Positions 17,527 through 24,689 of a DNA stretch of 64,000 nt are shown one piece after another. The DNA is from Bacteroidota bacterium (lineage in GTDB: Bacteria; Bacteroidota; Bacteroidia; Bacteroidales; JAADJA01). The first letter of the stretch is position 1. The number at the start of each line of letters is the position of its first letter. Location: contig JAHLKX010000003.1 in assembly GCA_020444515.1 (NCBI GenBank), forward strand, positions 186,001 through 250,000. The letters run 5' to 3'. The position numbers and the translations under genes are program-made. The notes beneath the pieces were generated by a model. That model was not told the origin of the DNA, made no database searches, and saw only the letters and a program-made list of their open reading frames with translations.

Positions 17527-17709
17527 CTATTCCGGAACATAAACACCATTTACATCTCCCGTACTATTACCAAGCAAACCACCGCCATTTCCTGTTGCCT
17601 CAGTATTTTGCTGATCAACATTGACTGATGAGAATTGAGAGATAACAGATGAAGAAATAAACAATGCAAAAGTAACCACCAAAATGGTAGCAAGACTTCT
17701 CTTCTTCAT
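17527..17709 (-). CDS. Small exported peptide (60 aa)
   Basis: 60 residues. A clear Sec signal (MKKRSLATILVVTFALFISS then SVISQ) is followed by about 35 residues, SSVNVDQQNTEATGNGGGLL and GNSTGDVNGVYVPE. The mature part is small, Asn/Gly-rich, without cysteine or obvious domain. No family is recognised. It has its own terminator (17391-17438), so its transcript can be made separately from, and more abundantly than, the TPR-CHAT gene 200 nt downstream. Candidate roles are ligand, substrate or signal for the neighbouring CHAT protein; none is proven. The ATG start and signal peptide make a chance frame unlikely. Confidence 0.65.
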   Translation of the reverse strand: MKKRSLATILVVTFALFISSSVISQFSSVNVDQQNTEATGNGGGLLGNSTGDVNGVYVPE

Positions 17710-17995
17710 AACTCTCTAATTAAATTTACAAAAAGTAAAATTTCATGTCAAAAATAAATAAAATTTTCATTTTGGGAACGATTTATCAAATTAATTCCTG
17801 TTTCTCGATAAAAAAAGTGTAATTTATAATTATTCCAAATAGTAAATTTGATCCGAATTGAGCATTCCAAAAAAATAATTTTACTCTAATTTTTTGGGTA
17901 ACCTTTTGACTTTGAAAGGAATTAACAAAATGCATTTCAGCAAATTTGCGATTCAAGATGTACTTTGGAATTGGCTTTAATCAAATTTAAAAACG

Positions 17996-18763
17996 GTGCA
18001 ATCTTTTTCAAATATACTCGATGCTAAAAAAAACAAGGACTGGCAGCTAAAAGAGACCTTCCTGGCCAACATTTCACATGAAATTCGCACACCCATGAAT
18101 ATTATTGTAGGATTCTCTAATTTGCTTTCTGATTCTTCCTACAATGATGATCAAAAAAAGTTTTTTATCGAAGAGATCAATAAAAATAGCCTCGAATTGC
18201 TGAGAATCATCGATCAATTGATCATAACGTCTGAAATTCAAACAAAAAGCATCGATATACATCATACTGAATGTAGGGTCAATCAACTTTTCGAAAGTCT
18301 ATTCTCCTATTTTACATATTCCATGCATAAGCACAGAATAAATCAAATAAGCCTGAAATTGGAACAAAATGACACACATTCCAAAAAAAGTACATTTGTC
18401 ACGGATCCTGACAAACTAAAACAAGCGCTGATTTGCCTTATTGAAAATGCCATTAAATATACAAATAACGGAACTGTGACCTTTGGCTATACAATGAATA
18501 GCAAAGGAATTGAAATGTTTGTTAAAGATACGGGAGTAGGCATTGAGGGTAGAAATCTAAAAAATATATTTAAAAAGTTTTATCGGGGTGATAATCATCC
18601 CAGTAAAACAAACTTTGGGCTTGGAATAGGATTGTCCATTGCGAATGACCTGATACATTTATTGGGCGGAGAACTAAATGTGAAAACCAAGCCGGGTGAA
18701 GGCTCCTTATTCTATTTTACCATCCCATTCAATTCAAAAGATTCTACTTCATGTTTGCATTGA
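17996..18763 (+). CDS. Histidine kinase core without a sensor domain
   Basis: 255 residues containing only a HisKA dimerisation helix pair and a HATPase. The phospho-accepting His is at residue 28 in FLANISHEIRTPMNIIVGF. The N box LIENAIKYTNNGT (Asn151), the G1 box DTGVGI at 178-183 and the G2 box FGLGIGLSIAND at 207-218 are intact, so an active kinase is expected. There is no membrane helix or PAS/GAF domain and no adjacent response regulator. The start is the GTG at 17996; the frame upstream does not encode a sensor. It may be a cytoplasmic orphan kinase working with the divergent peptide/CHAT genes, or the remains of a longer kinase. Confidence 0.85.
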   Translation: MQSFSNILDAKKNKDWQLKETFLANISHEIRTPMNIIVGFSNLLSDSSYNDDQKKFFIEEINKNSLELLRIIDQLIITSEIQTKSIDIHHTECRVNQLFESLFSYFTYSMHKHRINQISLKLEQNDTHSKKSTFVTDPDKLKQALICLIENAIKYTNNGTVTFGYTMNSKGIEMFVKDTGVGIEGRNLKNIFKKFYRGDNHPSKTNFGLGIGLSIANDLIHLLGGELNVKTKPGEGSLFYFTIPFNSKDSTSCLH

Positions 18764-18793
18764 AAAGAAAAACCACTTTCATCAAAGTGGTTT
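18761..18793 (-). terminator. Terminator of the tRNA-Val gene
   Basis: A perfect 10-bp stem, AAACCACTTT (18770-18779) and AAAGTGGTTT (18784-18793), with a 4-nt loop. The T-rich tail (TTTTTCTTTT) is on the minus strand, downstream of tRNA-Val. Confidence 0.8.
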
Positions 18794-18798
18794 AAATG

Positions 18799-18873
18799 TG
18801 GGGCGTACTGGATTCGAACCAGTGACCTCTTGCCTGTCAAGCAAGCGCTCTAAACCAACTGAGCTAACGTCCC
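18799..18873 (-). tRNA. tRNA-Val (GAC)
   Basis: A minus-strand cloverleaf of 75 nt begins GGGACGTTAGCTCAGTTGG. The anticodon stem CTTGC/GCAAG has the loop TTGACAG, giving anticodon GAC. The T arm is CTGGTTCGAATCCAG. No CCA is encoded. The acceptor stem GGGACGT/ACGCCCC has an A-C mismatch at the fourth pair (4-69). Confidence 0.9.
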
Positions 18874-18930
18874 ATGTTTGAGAATGCAAAATTAAAAAAT
18901 CCTTTTAATTTTCAAGTCACTTATGTTTTA

Positions 18931-18938
18931 TATTTTTG
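18931..18938 (+). promoter_or_regulatory. Promoter -7 element for the dipeptidyl peptidase gene
   Basis: TATTTTTG, a full TAnnTTTG match, 23 nt before the ATG at 18962. An in-frame ATG at 18923 precedes the element and so is unlikely to be the start. Confidence 0.55.
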
Positions 18939-18961
18939 ACAACCATAGAAATTTTACATTT

Positions 18962-21163
18962 ATGAAATCTATTCTTTCAATTTTAATCATAGTGGCCGGA
19001 CTGATTTCATTGGATCTGTCGGCGCAGGAAGACCATCCAACCATCAACCTGGAAAGTATATTCAAGGATGGAAAATTTCGATCAAATTCTGTCGGGGGAT
19101 ATACATCCATGCAAGATGGAGAACACTATTTGGTAAATGAAAATGATGCGCTTAGCATTTATGCCTATAAAAATGGGAAAAAAACAGGGACTTTTGTAAC
19201 CCCTGAGGTTCTCATTCCAGAAGGTGATAGTCTGCCAGTTTCTCTTCGAAGATATTCAATTTCATTGGATGAATCCAAAATTCTGATTCCGGTGAACACA
19301 GAAAGAATATATCGGCGTTCATCGAAATCTGATTATTATGTTTGCGACCTGGATAAAAAACAAACACTTCCGCTTTCATCCTCGGGAAAGCAACAACATG
19401 CGACTTTTTCACCCAATGGTAGGTTTGTTGCTTTTGTTCGGGACAACAACCTATATATCAGCGACCTACTACATTCAACGGAAAAACAAATCACCAATGA
19501 TGGTGAATTCAACAACATAATTAATGGTGCAACAGATTGGGTTTACGAAGAAGAGTTTGGCTTTTCAAAAGCTTTTTTCTGGTCGCCTGATAGCAAGAAA
19601 ATTGCATTCTACAGATTCGATGAATCTGAGGTTAAAGAATTTACCATGATGCTCTGGGGTGATTTGTATCCGGAACCATATCAATATAAATATCCCAAAG
19701 CAGGAGAAGCCAATGCTTTAATAGAAATACAAGTTTATGATCTTCCTTCGGGTAGCATAACAAAAATGGATATTGGAACAGAAACCAATATTTACATTCC
19801 CCGAATTAAATGGACCAATGATCCCACGGTGCTCTCCATCCAGCGAATGAACCGACTTCAGAATCATCTTGAAATATTACTGGCCGACGCGAACTCAGGT
19901 AAAACAGAAACCATCTATGCTGAAACCAACAAGTACTATATTGATATCACGGATGACCTGACTTTTCTGAAAAACAGCGAACGATTTATCATTTCCAGTG
20001 AGCAAGACGGATTCAATCACCTCTATATGTTTGACCTTCTCGGGAATCTGGAAAATCAAATTACTTCCGGCGAATGGGATGTTGATCAATTTATAGGCAT
20101 TGATGAAGAAAATGAGAAAGTTTATTTTACTTCCAGTGAGACTTCTCCGTTAAACAGAGAGCTCTATGCAATTAATTTAGACGGGTCCAATAAAACCAGG
20201 CTATCAGAAAAGGAAGGGAATAACCGGATTCAGTTTGGTAAAAAATTCAAATATTTCATGAATACTTATTCGGATGCGATTACTCCTCCCATTATATCAC
20301 TGTATAAATATACTGGTGAAAAAATCAGGGATATTGAAAACAATGAATCCCTTGTTCAGACTATTGAGGATTATCATTTTTCACCGCGAGAATTTTTTAC
20401 ATTTGAAACGGATGATCAGATTTCACTGAATGGATGGATGATCAAGCCTCCGGATTTTGATCCGAACAGAAAATACCCCGTATTAATGTATGTATACGGT
20501 GGACCCGGATCACAAACTGTAAGAAATAGTTGGGGCGGAGGCAATGCATGGTATCAAATGCTGGCCGCTCATGGAATAATAGTGGTTTCTGTTGATAATC
20601 GCGGAACAGGAGCGCGGGGAGAGGCTTTTAAAAAAATGACTTATCTGGAATTGGGTAAATATGAAACCATCGACCAGATAGAAGCTGCGAAATATCTTGC
20701 CGGTTTGGACTACATTGATCCGAATCGAATAGGTATTTGGGGCTGGAGTTATGGAGGATTTATGGCCGCTTCTTGCATTACCAAAGGATCGGATTACTTT
20801 TCAACCGGCATCGCTGTCGCTCCCGTCACGAATTGGCGATACTATGATAACATATACACCGAAAGATTTATGCGCACACCCCAGGAAAATCCGGAAGGCT
20901 ACGATAACAATTCTCCCATCAATCATGTGGATCAATTGAAAGGTAACTTCCTGGTTATTCATGGAACAGCCGATGACAATGTTCATGTTCAAAATACCAT
21001 CGATCTGGTTTCGGCATTGGTGCGCAGCAATAAGCAATTCGAAATGCAACTTTATCCCAACAGTAACCACGGGATATATACCGGTCGAAATACTACTTTG
21101 CACCTTTATTCTCGCCTCACTGATTTTATCTTAAAGCATCTTGCAGGGGATGAAATGGAATAA
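18962..21163 (+). CDS. Dipeptidyl peptidase IV (S9B serine peptidase), exported
   Basis: 733 residues, the size of bacterial DPP IV, which releases N-terminal X-Pro dipeptides. MKSILSILIIVAGLISLDLS is a signal peptide, so the enzyme acts in the periplasm or outside. Residues about 70-480 form the DPP4 beta-propeller; WVYEEEFGFSKAFFWSPDSK carries the Glu-Glu motif that binds the substrate amino terminus. The C-terminal alpha/beta-hydrolase has Ser596 in GWSYGG, Asp671 in GTADDNVH and His703 in NSNHGI. The start was set by the signal peptide and promoter. Together with the POT transporter, M28 and second S9 peptidase it supports peptide use. Confidence 0.92.
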   Translation: MKSILSILIIVAGLISLDLSAQEDHPTINLESIFKDGKFRSNSVGGYTSMQDGEHYLVNENDALSIYAYKNGKKTGTFVTPEVLIPEGDSLPVSLRRYSISLDESKILIPVNTERIYRRSSKSDYYVCDLDKKQTLPLSSSGKQQHATFSPNGRFVAFVRDNNLYISDLLHSTEKQITNDGEFNNIINGATDWVYEEEFGFSKAFFWSPDSKKIAFYRFDESEVKEFTMMLWGDLYPEPYQYKYPKAGEANALIEIQVYDLPSGSITKMDIGTETNIYIPRIKWTNDPTVLSIQRMNRLQNHLEILLADANSGKTETIYAETNKYYIDITDDLTFLKNSERFIISSEQDGFNHLYMFDLLGNLENQITSGEWDVDQFIGIDEENEKVYFTSSETSPLNRELYAINLDGSNKTRLSEKEGNNRIQFGKKFKYFMNTYSDAITPPIISLYKYTGEKIRDIENNESLVQTIEDYHFSPREFFTFETDDQISLNGWMIKPPDFDPNRKYPVLMYVYGGPGSQTVRNSWGGGNAWYQMLAAHGIIVVSVDNRGTGARGEAFKKMTYLELGKYETIDQIEAAKYLAGLDYIDPNRIGIWGWSYGGFMAASCITKGSDYFSTGIAVAPVTNWRYYDNIYTERFMRTPQENPEGYDNNSPINHVDQLKGNFLVIHGTADDNVHVQNTIDLVSALVRSNKQFEMQLYPNSNHGIYTGRNTTLHLYSRLTDFILKHLAGDEME

Positions 21164-21186
21164 TTTTTTTGTTTTCTAAATTTTTA

Positions 21187-21194
21187 TATCTTTG
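21187..21194 (+). promoter_or_regulatory. Promoter -7 element for rpsU
   Basis: TATCTTTG, a full TAnnTTTG match. A TTTG at 21168-21171 is 15 nt upstream, closer than usual. The leader would be about 40 nt. Confidence 0.55.
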
Positions 21195-21225
21195 CACCCC
21201 AATTTAAGCGGATACAATACATAAT

Positions 21226-21233
21226 AAAAGGAG
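21226..21233 (+). promoter_or_regulatory. Strong Shine-Dalgarno sequence of rpsU
   Basis: AAAAGGAG, 6 nt before the ATG at 21240. Strong Shine-Dalgarno sites are rare in this window. In Bacteroidota, bS21 helps hide the anti-Shine-Dalgarno end of 16S rRNA, so this site suggests self-regulation of rpsU. Confidence 0.8.
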
Positions 21234-21239
21234 TACAAA

Positions 21240-21434
21240 ATGATAATTATACCTGTAAAAGAAGGTGAAAGCATCGACAGAGCTTTAAAAAAGTATAAGC
21301 GTAAATTTGAGAAAACAGGTGTGGTAAAGGAACTGCGTGAACGTCAGAAGTACACGAAACCATCCATTACCAAACGCCAGGAAAAACTCAAAGCAATATA
21401 CGTTCAACAGCTCAGGCAGCAGGAAGAAGGTTAA
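21240..21434 (+). CDS. rpsU: 30S ribosomal protein bS21
   Basis: 64 residues, standard length. MIIIPVKEGESIDRALKKYK then RKFEKTGVVKELRERQKYTK is bS21. The protein sits on the 30S platform next to the 3' end of 16S rRNA. In Bacteroidota ribosomes it belongs to the bS21-bS18-bS6 pocket that sequesters the anti-Shine-Dalgarno sequence, and the C-terminal residues of bS21 contribute. The gene has an unusually strong Shine-Dalgarno sequence. It is followed by a long terminator whose loop contains the promoter of xerC. Confidence 0.97.
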   Translation: MIIIPVKEGESIDRALKKYKRKFEKTGVVKELRERQKYTKPSITKRQEKLKAIYVQQLRQQEEG

Positions 21435-21460
21435 AAACAAACCCGCTTCCTGACAGGTAA

Positions 21461-21530
21461 AAGGAAGAAATATTTGATTTAACAATGGTTTTTGACTATT
21501 TTTGATCAAATATTTCTTCCTTATTTTTTT
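21461..21530 (+). terminator. Terminator of rpsU with long 18-bp arms
   Basis: AAGGAAGAAATATTTGAT (21461-21478) is the exact reverse complement of 21505-21522, with a 26-nt loop, followed by ATTTTTTT. The xerC ATG begins directly after the T-run. Confidence 0.85.
21473..21504 (+). promoter_or_regulatory. xerC promoter nested in the rpsU terminator
   Basis: TTTG (21473-21476), 20 nt, TATTTTTG (21497-21504): full consensus. The -33 box lies in the left terminator arm and the -7 box in the loop. Transcripts starting here lack the left arm and cannot form the terminator. Confidence 0.65.
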
Positions 21531-22418
21531 ATGCACATAAAATCTTTTCTTGAATATCTGAGGTCCGAAAAACGATACTCCCCACACACGGTAACCGCCT
21601 ACCATAACGATCTTCTTCAATTTTTCGAATTCATTGAGATCCATTATGAAACTAATGATCCGGCCATTGTATCTCAGCATATGATTCGCTCCTGGATCAG
21701 CTATCTGATGGATCATTCCATTTCATCCCGGACGATCAATCGGAAACTCTCCACCCTAAAAACATTCTATCGTTTTTTGCGTAAACAAGATCTGGTAAAA
21801 ACATCGCCCTTGCTTAAGATAAATCCTCCGAAAACAAACAAAAGATTACCTGAGTTTGTTAATGAAGATAAGATGGATTTGCTTTTGGATGAGAATGTTT
21901 TTGAAGAAGATTTTAAAGGAACGAGGAACCGTCTTATCATTGAGCTCTTGTATAATACTGGTATGCGTCTGTCGGAATTGACCAATATACAACATGCTGA
22001 TATCAACTTTCCTAAACATGAATTAAAAGTAGTTGGTAAAAGAAATAAAGAGCGTCTCATTCCGTTTAATAAAACATTAAAAGAAATGCTGGAAACCTAT
22101 ATGAGAGAGCGGAAAAAGGAATTTGGATCAACGACAGAATGCAGTTATCTCTTGCTCACCGATAACGGAAAAAAAATTTACAAAAAACTTGTCTACCGAA
22201 TCGTAAATTCGTATCTTAGTCAAGTTTCTACATTAAAGAAAAAGAGTCCGCACGTGTTAAGACACACTTTCGCTACACATATGCTCAACAACGGAGCTGA
22301 TTTAAATGCAATAAAAGAAATCCTTGGGCATGCCAATCTGGCGGCCACACAAGTTTACACACACAATACGATTGAGAATCTAAAAAAGGTTTATAAACAG
22401 GCCCATCCACGGGCTTAA
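21531..22418 (+). CDS. xerC: Tyrosine recombinase XerC/XerD type
   Basis: 295 residues, the length of Xer recombinases, which resolve chromosome dimers at dif. The N-terminal SAM-like core-binding domain covers about 1-95 (SFLEYLRSEKRYSPHTVTAY). The catalytic residues are complete: Arg146 in NTGMRLSEL, Lys170 in VVGKRNKERLIPF, His241 and Arg244 in HVLRHTFATHML, His267 in LGHANLAATQ and Tyr276 in VYTH. The start is the ATG at 21531 because the upstream part of the frame lies in the rpsU terminator. The conserved position between rpsU and hpf marks the housekeeping recombinase, not an integrase. Whether it acts alone or pairs with a second Xer is not visible. Confidence 0.92.
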   Translation: MHIKSFLEYLRSEKRYSPHTVTAYHNDLLQFFEFIEIHYETNDPAIVSQHMIRSWISYLMDHSISSRTINRKLSTLKTFYRFLRKQDLVKTSPLLKINPPKTNKRLPEFVNEDKMDLLLDENVFEEDFKGTRNRLIIELLYNTGMRLSELTNIQHADINFPKHELKVVGKRNKERLIPFNKTLKEMLETYMRERKKEFGSTTECSYLLLTDNGKKIYKKLVYRIVNSYLSQVSTLKKKSPHVLRHTFATHMLNNGADLNAIKEILGHANLAATQVYTHNTIENLKKVYKQAHPRA

Positions 22419-22421
22419 AAG

Positions 22422-22428
22422 AAAGGAG
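22422..22428 (+). promoter_or_regulatory. Strong Shine-Dalgarno sequence of hpf
   Basis: AAAGGAG, 6 nt before the ATG at 22435. It is the second strong Shine-Dalgarno site in this ribosome-linked cluster. Confidence 0.75.
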
Positions 22429-22434
22429 ACGCTT

Positions 22435-22734
22435 ATGCAAATTAACATCAATTCAGTTCACTTTAAAGCTGATCGTAAATTGACAGATTTCATTAATGAT
22501 AAGGTAGAAAAACTATCATCGATGTATGAAGGTGTTTTAGGGAGTGATGTTACCCTTAAACTTGAGAACACCGAAACTCCTGAAAATAAGATCGCTGAAA
22601 TCAGAATATTTATTCGTGGCAACGACCTTTATGCCAAGAAACAGTGCAAAACTTTCGAAGAAGCTACAGATACCGCTGTGGATGCCTTAAAAAGGCAAAT
22701 TTCCAAGTATAAAAACAAAATTAAACCAAGGTAG
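22435..22734 (+). CDS. hpf: Ribosome hibernation-promoting factor (short form, HPF/RaiA family)
   Basis: 99 residues, the short HPF class without the C-terminal dimerisation domain. Seen: MQININSVHFKADRKLTDFI, KVEKLSSMYEGVLGSDVTLK, and the basic C-terminal helix AVDALKRQISKYKNKIKPR. It binds the decoding centre of idle 30S subunits in stationary phase. It follows xerC by 16 nt and carries a strong Shine-Dalgarno sequence, so its translation may respond to how freely ribosomes expose their anti-Shine-Dalgarno end. A terminator follows at 22786. Confidence 0.92.
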   Translation: MQININSVHFKADRKLTDFINDKVEKLSSMYEGVLGSDVTLKLENTETPENKIAEIRIFIRGNDLYAKKQCKTFEEATDTAVDALKRQISKYKNKIKPR

Positions 22735-22753
22735 AATTTTATTAAATAAATTC

Positions 22754-22785
22754 TTTGATTATTAGAAATATGTTTTATACTTTTG
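22754..22785 (+). promoter_or_regulatory. Promoter of the tRNA-tuf cluster
   Basis: TTTG (22754-22757), 20 nt, TACTTTTG (22778-22785): full consensus. The expected start point is inside the left arm of the hpf terminator, so transcripts from here should not terminate. Confidence 0.65.
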
Positions 22786-22814
22786 CAGTCCTTTTTTCAA
22801 GGACTGTTTTTTTA
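22786..22814 (+). terminator. Terminator of hpf, overlapping the tRNA promoter start site
   Basis: CAGTCCTTT (22786-22794) and AAAGGACTG (22799-22807) with a 4-nt loop, then seven T. Confidence 0.8.
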
Positions 22815-22835
22815 TATACTGAATTGATTGAATTG

Positions 22836-22908
22836 CCAATGTAGCTCAGCTGGCCAGAGCAGCTGATTTGTAATCAGCCGGTCGGGGGTTCGAATCCCTC
22901 CATTGGCT
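22836..22908 (+). tRNA. tRNA-Thr (TGT)
   Basis: 73 nt. Acceptor GCCAATG/CATTGGC, anticodon loop TTTGTAA between CTGAT and ATCAG gives anticodon TGT. T arm GGGGGTTCGAATCCCTC. No encoded CCA. First of four tRNAs before tuf. Confidence 0.93.
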
Positions 22909-22946
22909 CAGTTCTTTAAAATCCTGACACAAATAAAATAATACAT

Positions 22947-23028
22947 GGGGAGATTCCAGAGCGGTCAAATGGGGCAGACTGTAAATCTGTTGGCGAAGCC
23001 TTCGGAGGTTCGAATCCTCCTCTCCCCA
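22947..23028 (+). tRNA. tRNA-Tyr (GTA)
   Basis: 82 nt with a long variable arm (TTGGCGAAGCCTTC). Acceptor GGGGAGA/TCTCCCC, anticodon loop CTGTAAA gives GTA. Class II shape fits tRNA-Tyr. Confidence 0.93.
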
Positions 23029-23103
23029 CTTGGTTTTTTATACCTTATATAATATAGTATAAATAGCCGGGTGCTCTTAACTGTATATTTTGACTCAGAA
23101 ATT

Positions 23104-23176
23104 GCGGGAGTAGCTCATTTGGTAGAGCGATAGCCTTCCAAGCTATAGGTGGCCGGTTCGAGCCCGGTCTCCCGCT
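23104..23176 (+). tRNA. tRNA-Gly (TCC)
   Basis: 73 nt. Acceptor GCGGGAG/CTCCCGC, anticodon stem ATAGC/GCTAT with loop CTTCCAA, giving TCC. T arm GCCGGTTCGAGCCCGGT. Confidence 0.93.
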
Positions 23177-23185
23177 CAAACAAAA

Positions 23186-23257
<72 letters not shown>

Positions 23258-23316
23258 CTAAGAATGATTAACCACTTGAAATTTAAATTTGTAAATTCTA
23301 ATAAATAATAATTAAC

Positions 23317-24504
23317 ATGGCAAAAGAAACTTTTGATCGTTCGAAACCGCACGTTAATATTGGGACCATTGGTCACGTTGACCACGGTAAAACCACATTA
23401 ACCGCTGCTATTACCATCAATCTTCAGGACAAAGGTTTGGCTACGTTCAAATCTTTCGATGAAATTGATAATGCACCTGAAGAAAAAGAAAGAGGTATTA
23501 CCATTAATACTGCACACGTTGAATACCAAACTGACAACAGGCACTACGCCCACGTCGACTGTCCGGGTCACGCTGACTACGTGAAGAACATGGTTACAGG
23601 TGCAGCGCAAATGGATGGTGCTATTCTCGTTGTTGCGGCAACCGACGGTCCAATGCCACAAACCCGTGAGCACATTCTGCTTGCTCGCCAGGTTGGTGTT
23701 CCCAAGCTGGTGGTATTCATGAATAAAGTGGATATGGTTGATGATGAAGAACTCCTCGAACTGGTTGAAATGGAAATTCGTGAGTTGCTAAGCTTCTACG
23801 AATTTGATGGAGACAATACACCAGTTATCCAGGGTTCTGCACTCGGAGCATTGAATAAAGAAGAGAAATGGGTACCCAAAATATTTGAACTGATGGAAGC
23901 TTGCGACACCTGGATTCCACTACCGGAACGTGATGTTGACAAACCCTTCCTGATGCCTGTTGAAGATGTGTTCTCAATCACCGGTCGCGGAACTGTTGCT
24001 ACCGGTAGAATTGAATCAGGTGTTATTAAAGTAGGTGATCCTGTTGATCTAATTGGACTGGGTGCTGAAAAACTGAAATCAGTTTGTACAGGTGTTGAGA
24101 TGTTTCGCAAGATTCTCGACAGAGGTGAAGCTGGTGATAATGCAGGTTTATTGCTCAGGGGTATTGATAAGAAAGAAATTGCACGGGGTATGGTTATTGC
24201 CCAACCCGGATCAATTACGCCTCATACCCGTTTCAATGCAGAAGTGTATATCCTGAAGAAAGAAGAAGGTGGACGTCATACACCATTTCACAATAATTAC
24301 CGGCCTCAGTTCTATTTCAGAACAACCGATGTTACTGGTGAAATCATCCTTCCGGATGGCGTTGAAATGGTAATGCCAGGTGACAACCTGACCATCGAAG
24401 TGAAACTGATCTCTGAAATTGCAATGAACAAAAACCTCCGGTTTGCTATCCGTGAAGGTGGACGTACCGTTGGTGCAGGTCAGGTAACTGAGATTCTGGA
24501 GTAA
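23317..24504 (+). CDS. tuf: Elongation factor Tu
   Basis: 395 residues, full length. Carries aminoacyl-tRNA to the ribosome as a GTP complex. Seen: [21 protein letters not shown]-loop GHVDHGKT at 19-26, switch I region [24 protein letters not shown], and NKVD. Domain 2 has [15 protein letters not shown] and domain 3 ends [19 protein letters not shown]. The ATG start is preceded by AT-rich sequence without a Shine-Dalgarno site. Linked to tRNA-Thr, -Tyr, -Gly and -Thr upstream and tRNA-Trp downstream, so it is probably co-transcribed with them. Confidence 0.98.
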   Translation: MAKETFDRSKPHVNIGTIGHVDHGKTTLTAAITINLQDKGLATFKSFDEIDNAPEEKERGITINTAHVEYQTDNRHYAHVDCPGHADYVKNMVTGAAQMDGAILVVAATDGPMPQTREHILLARQVGVPKLVVFMNKVDMVDDEELLELVEMEIRELLSFYEFDGDNTPVIQGSALGALNKEEKWVPKIFELMEACDTWIPLPERDVDKPFLMPVEDVFSITGRGTVATGRIESGVIKVGDPVDLIGLGAEKLKSVCTGVEMFRKILDRGEAGDNAGLLLRGIDKKEIARGMVIAQPGSITPHTRFNAEVYILKKEEGGRHTPFHNNYRPQFYFRTTDVTGEIILPDGVEMVMPGDNLTIEVKLISEIAMNKNLRFAIREGGRTVGAGQVTEILE

Positions 24505-24527
24505 TACACCTGTTATACAATATTTGT

Positions 24528-24567
24528 GCAGCAAGGTATCCTGTTTTAACGGGATACCTTTCGCTGC
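24528..24567 (+). other. Hairpin between tuf and tRNA-Trp
   Basis: GCAGC plus AAGGTATCC pair with GGATACCTT and GCTGC, separated by a 2-nt bulge, with a loop of about 10 nt. No T-run follows, so RNA processing or partial attenuation is more likely than termination. Confidence 0.6.
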
Positions 24568-24599
24568 TGATAATAAAAAGTTCTTTAAAAAGAATGTAA

Positions 24600-24672
24600 A
24601 CGGGTGTAGCTCAGTTGGTAGAGCTCTGGTCTCCAAAACCAGGAGTCGTGGGTTCGAGTCCTACCACCCGTG
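24600..24672 (+). tRNA. tRNA-Trp (CCA)
   Basis: 73 nt. Acceptor ACGGGTG/CACCCGT with discriminator G, anticodon stem CTGGT/ACCAG with loop CTCCAAA, giving CCA. It lies 17 nt before secE, the common Bacteroidota arrangement. Confidence 0.93.
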
Positions 24673-24689
24673 CAAAATACAGATGTTCA

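Noticed and set aside
18696..18881. Open frame reading VGRTGFEPVTSCLSS
   Set aside because: This is the well-known false translation of a tRNA gene; it covers tRNA-Val on the other strand.
21531..22418. Integrase of a mobile element next to tRNAs
   Set aside because: The recombinase is in the conserved rpsU-xerC-hpf order and no attachment-site duplication or foreign genes are seen.
24518..24527. Promoter at ACAATATTTG before tRNA-Trp
   Set aside because: The spacing does not fit TAnnTTTG, and tRNA-Trp can be read from the tuf transcript.
24615..24689. N-terminal extension of SecE
   Set aside because: The 25 extra codons run through tRNA-Trp; SecE homologues start at the internal ATG.
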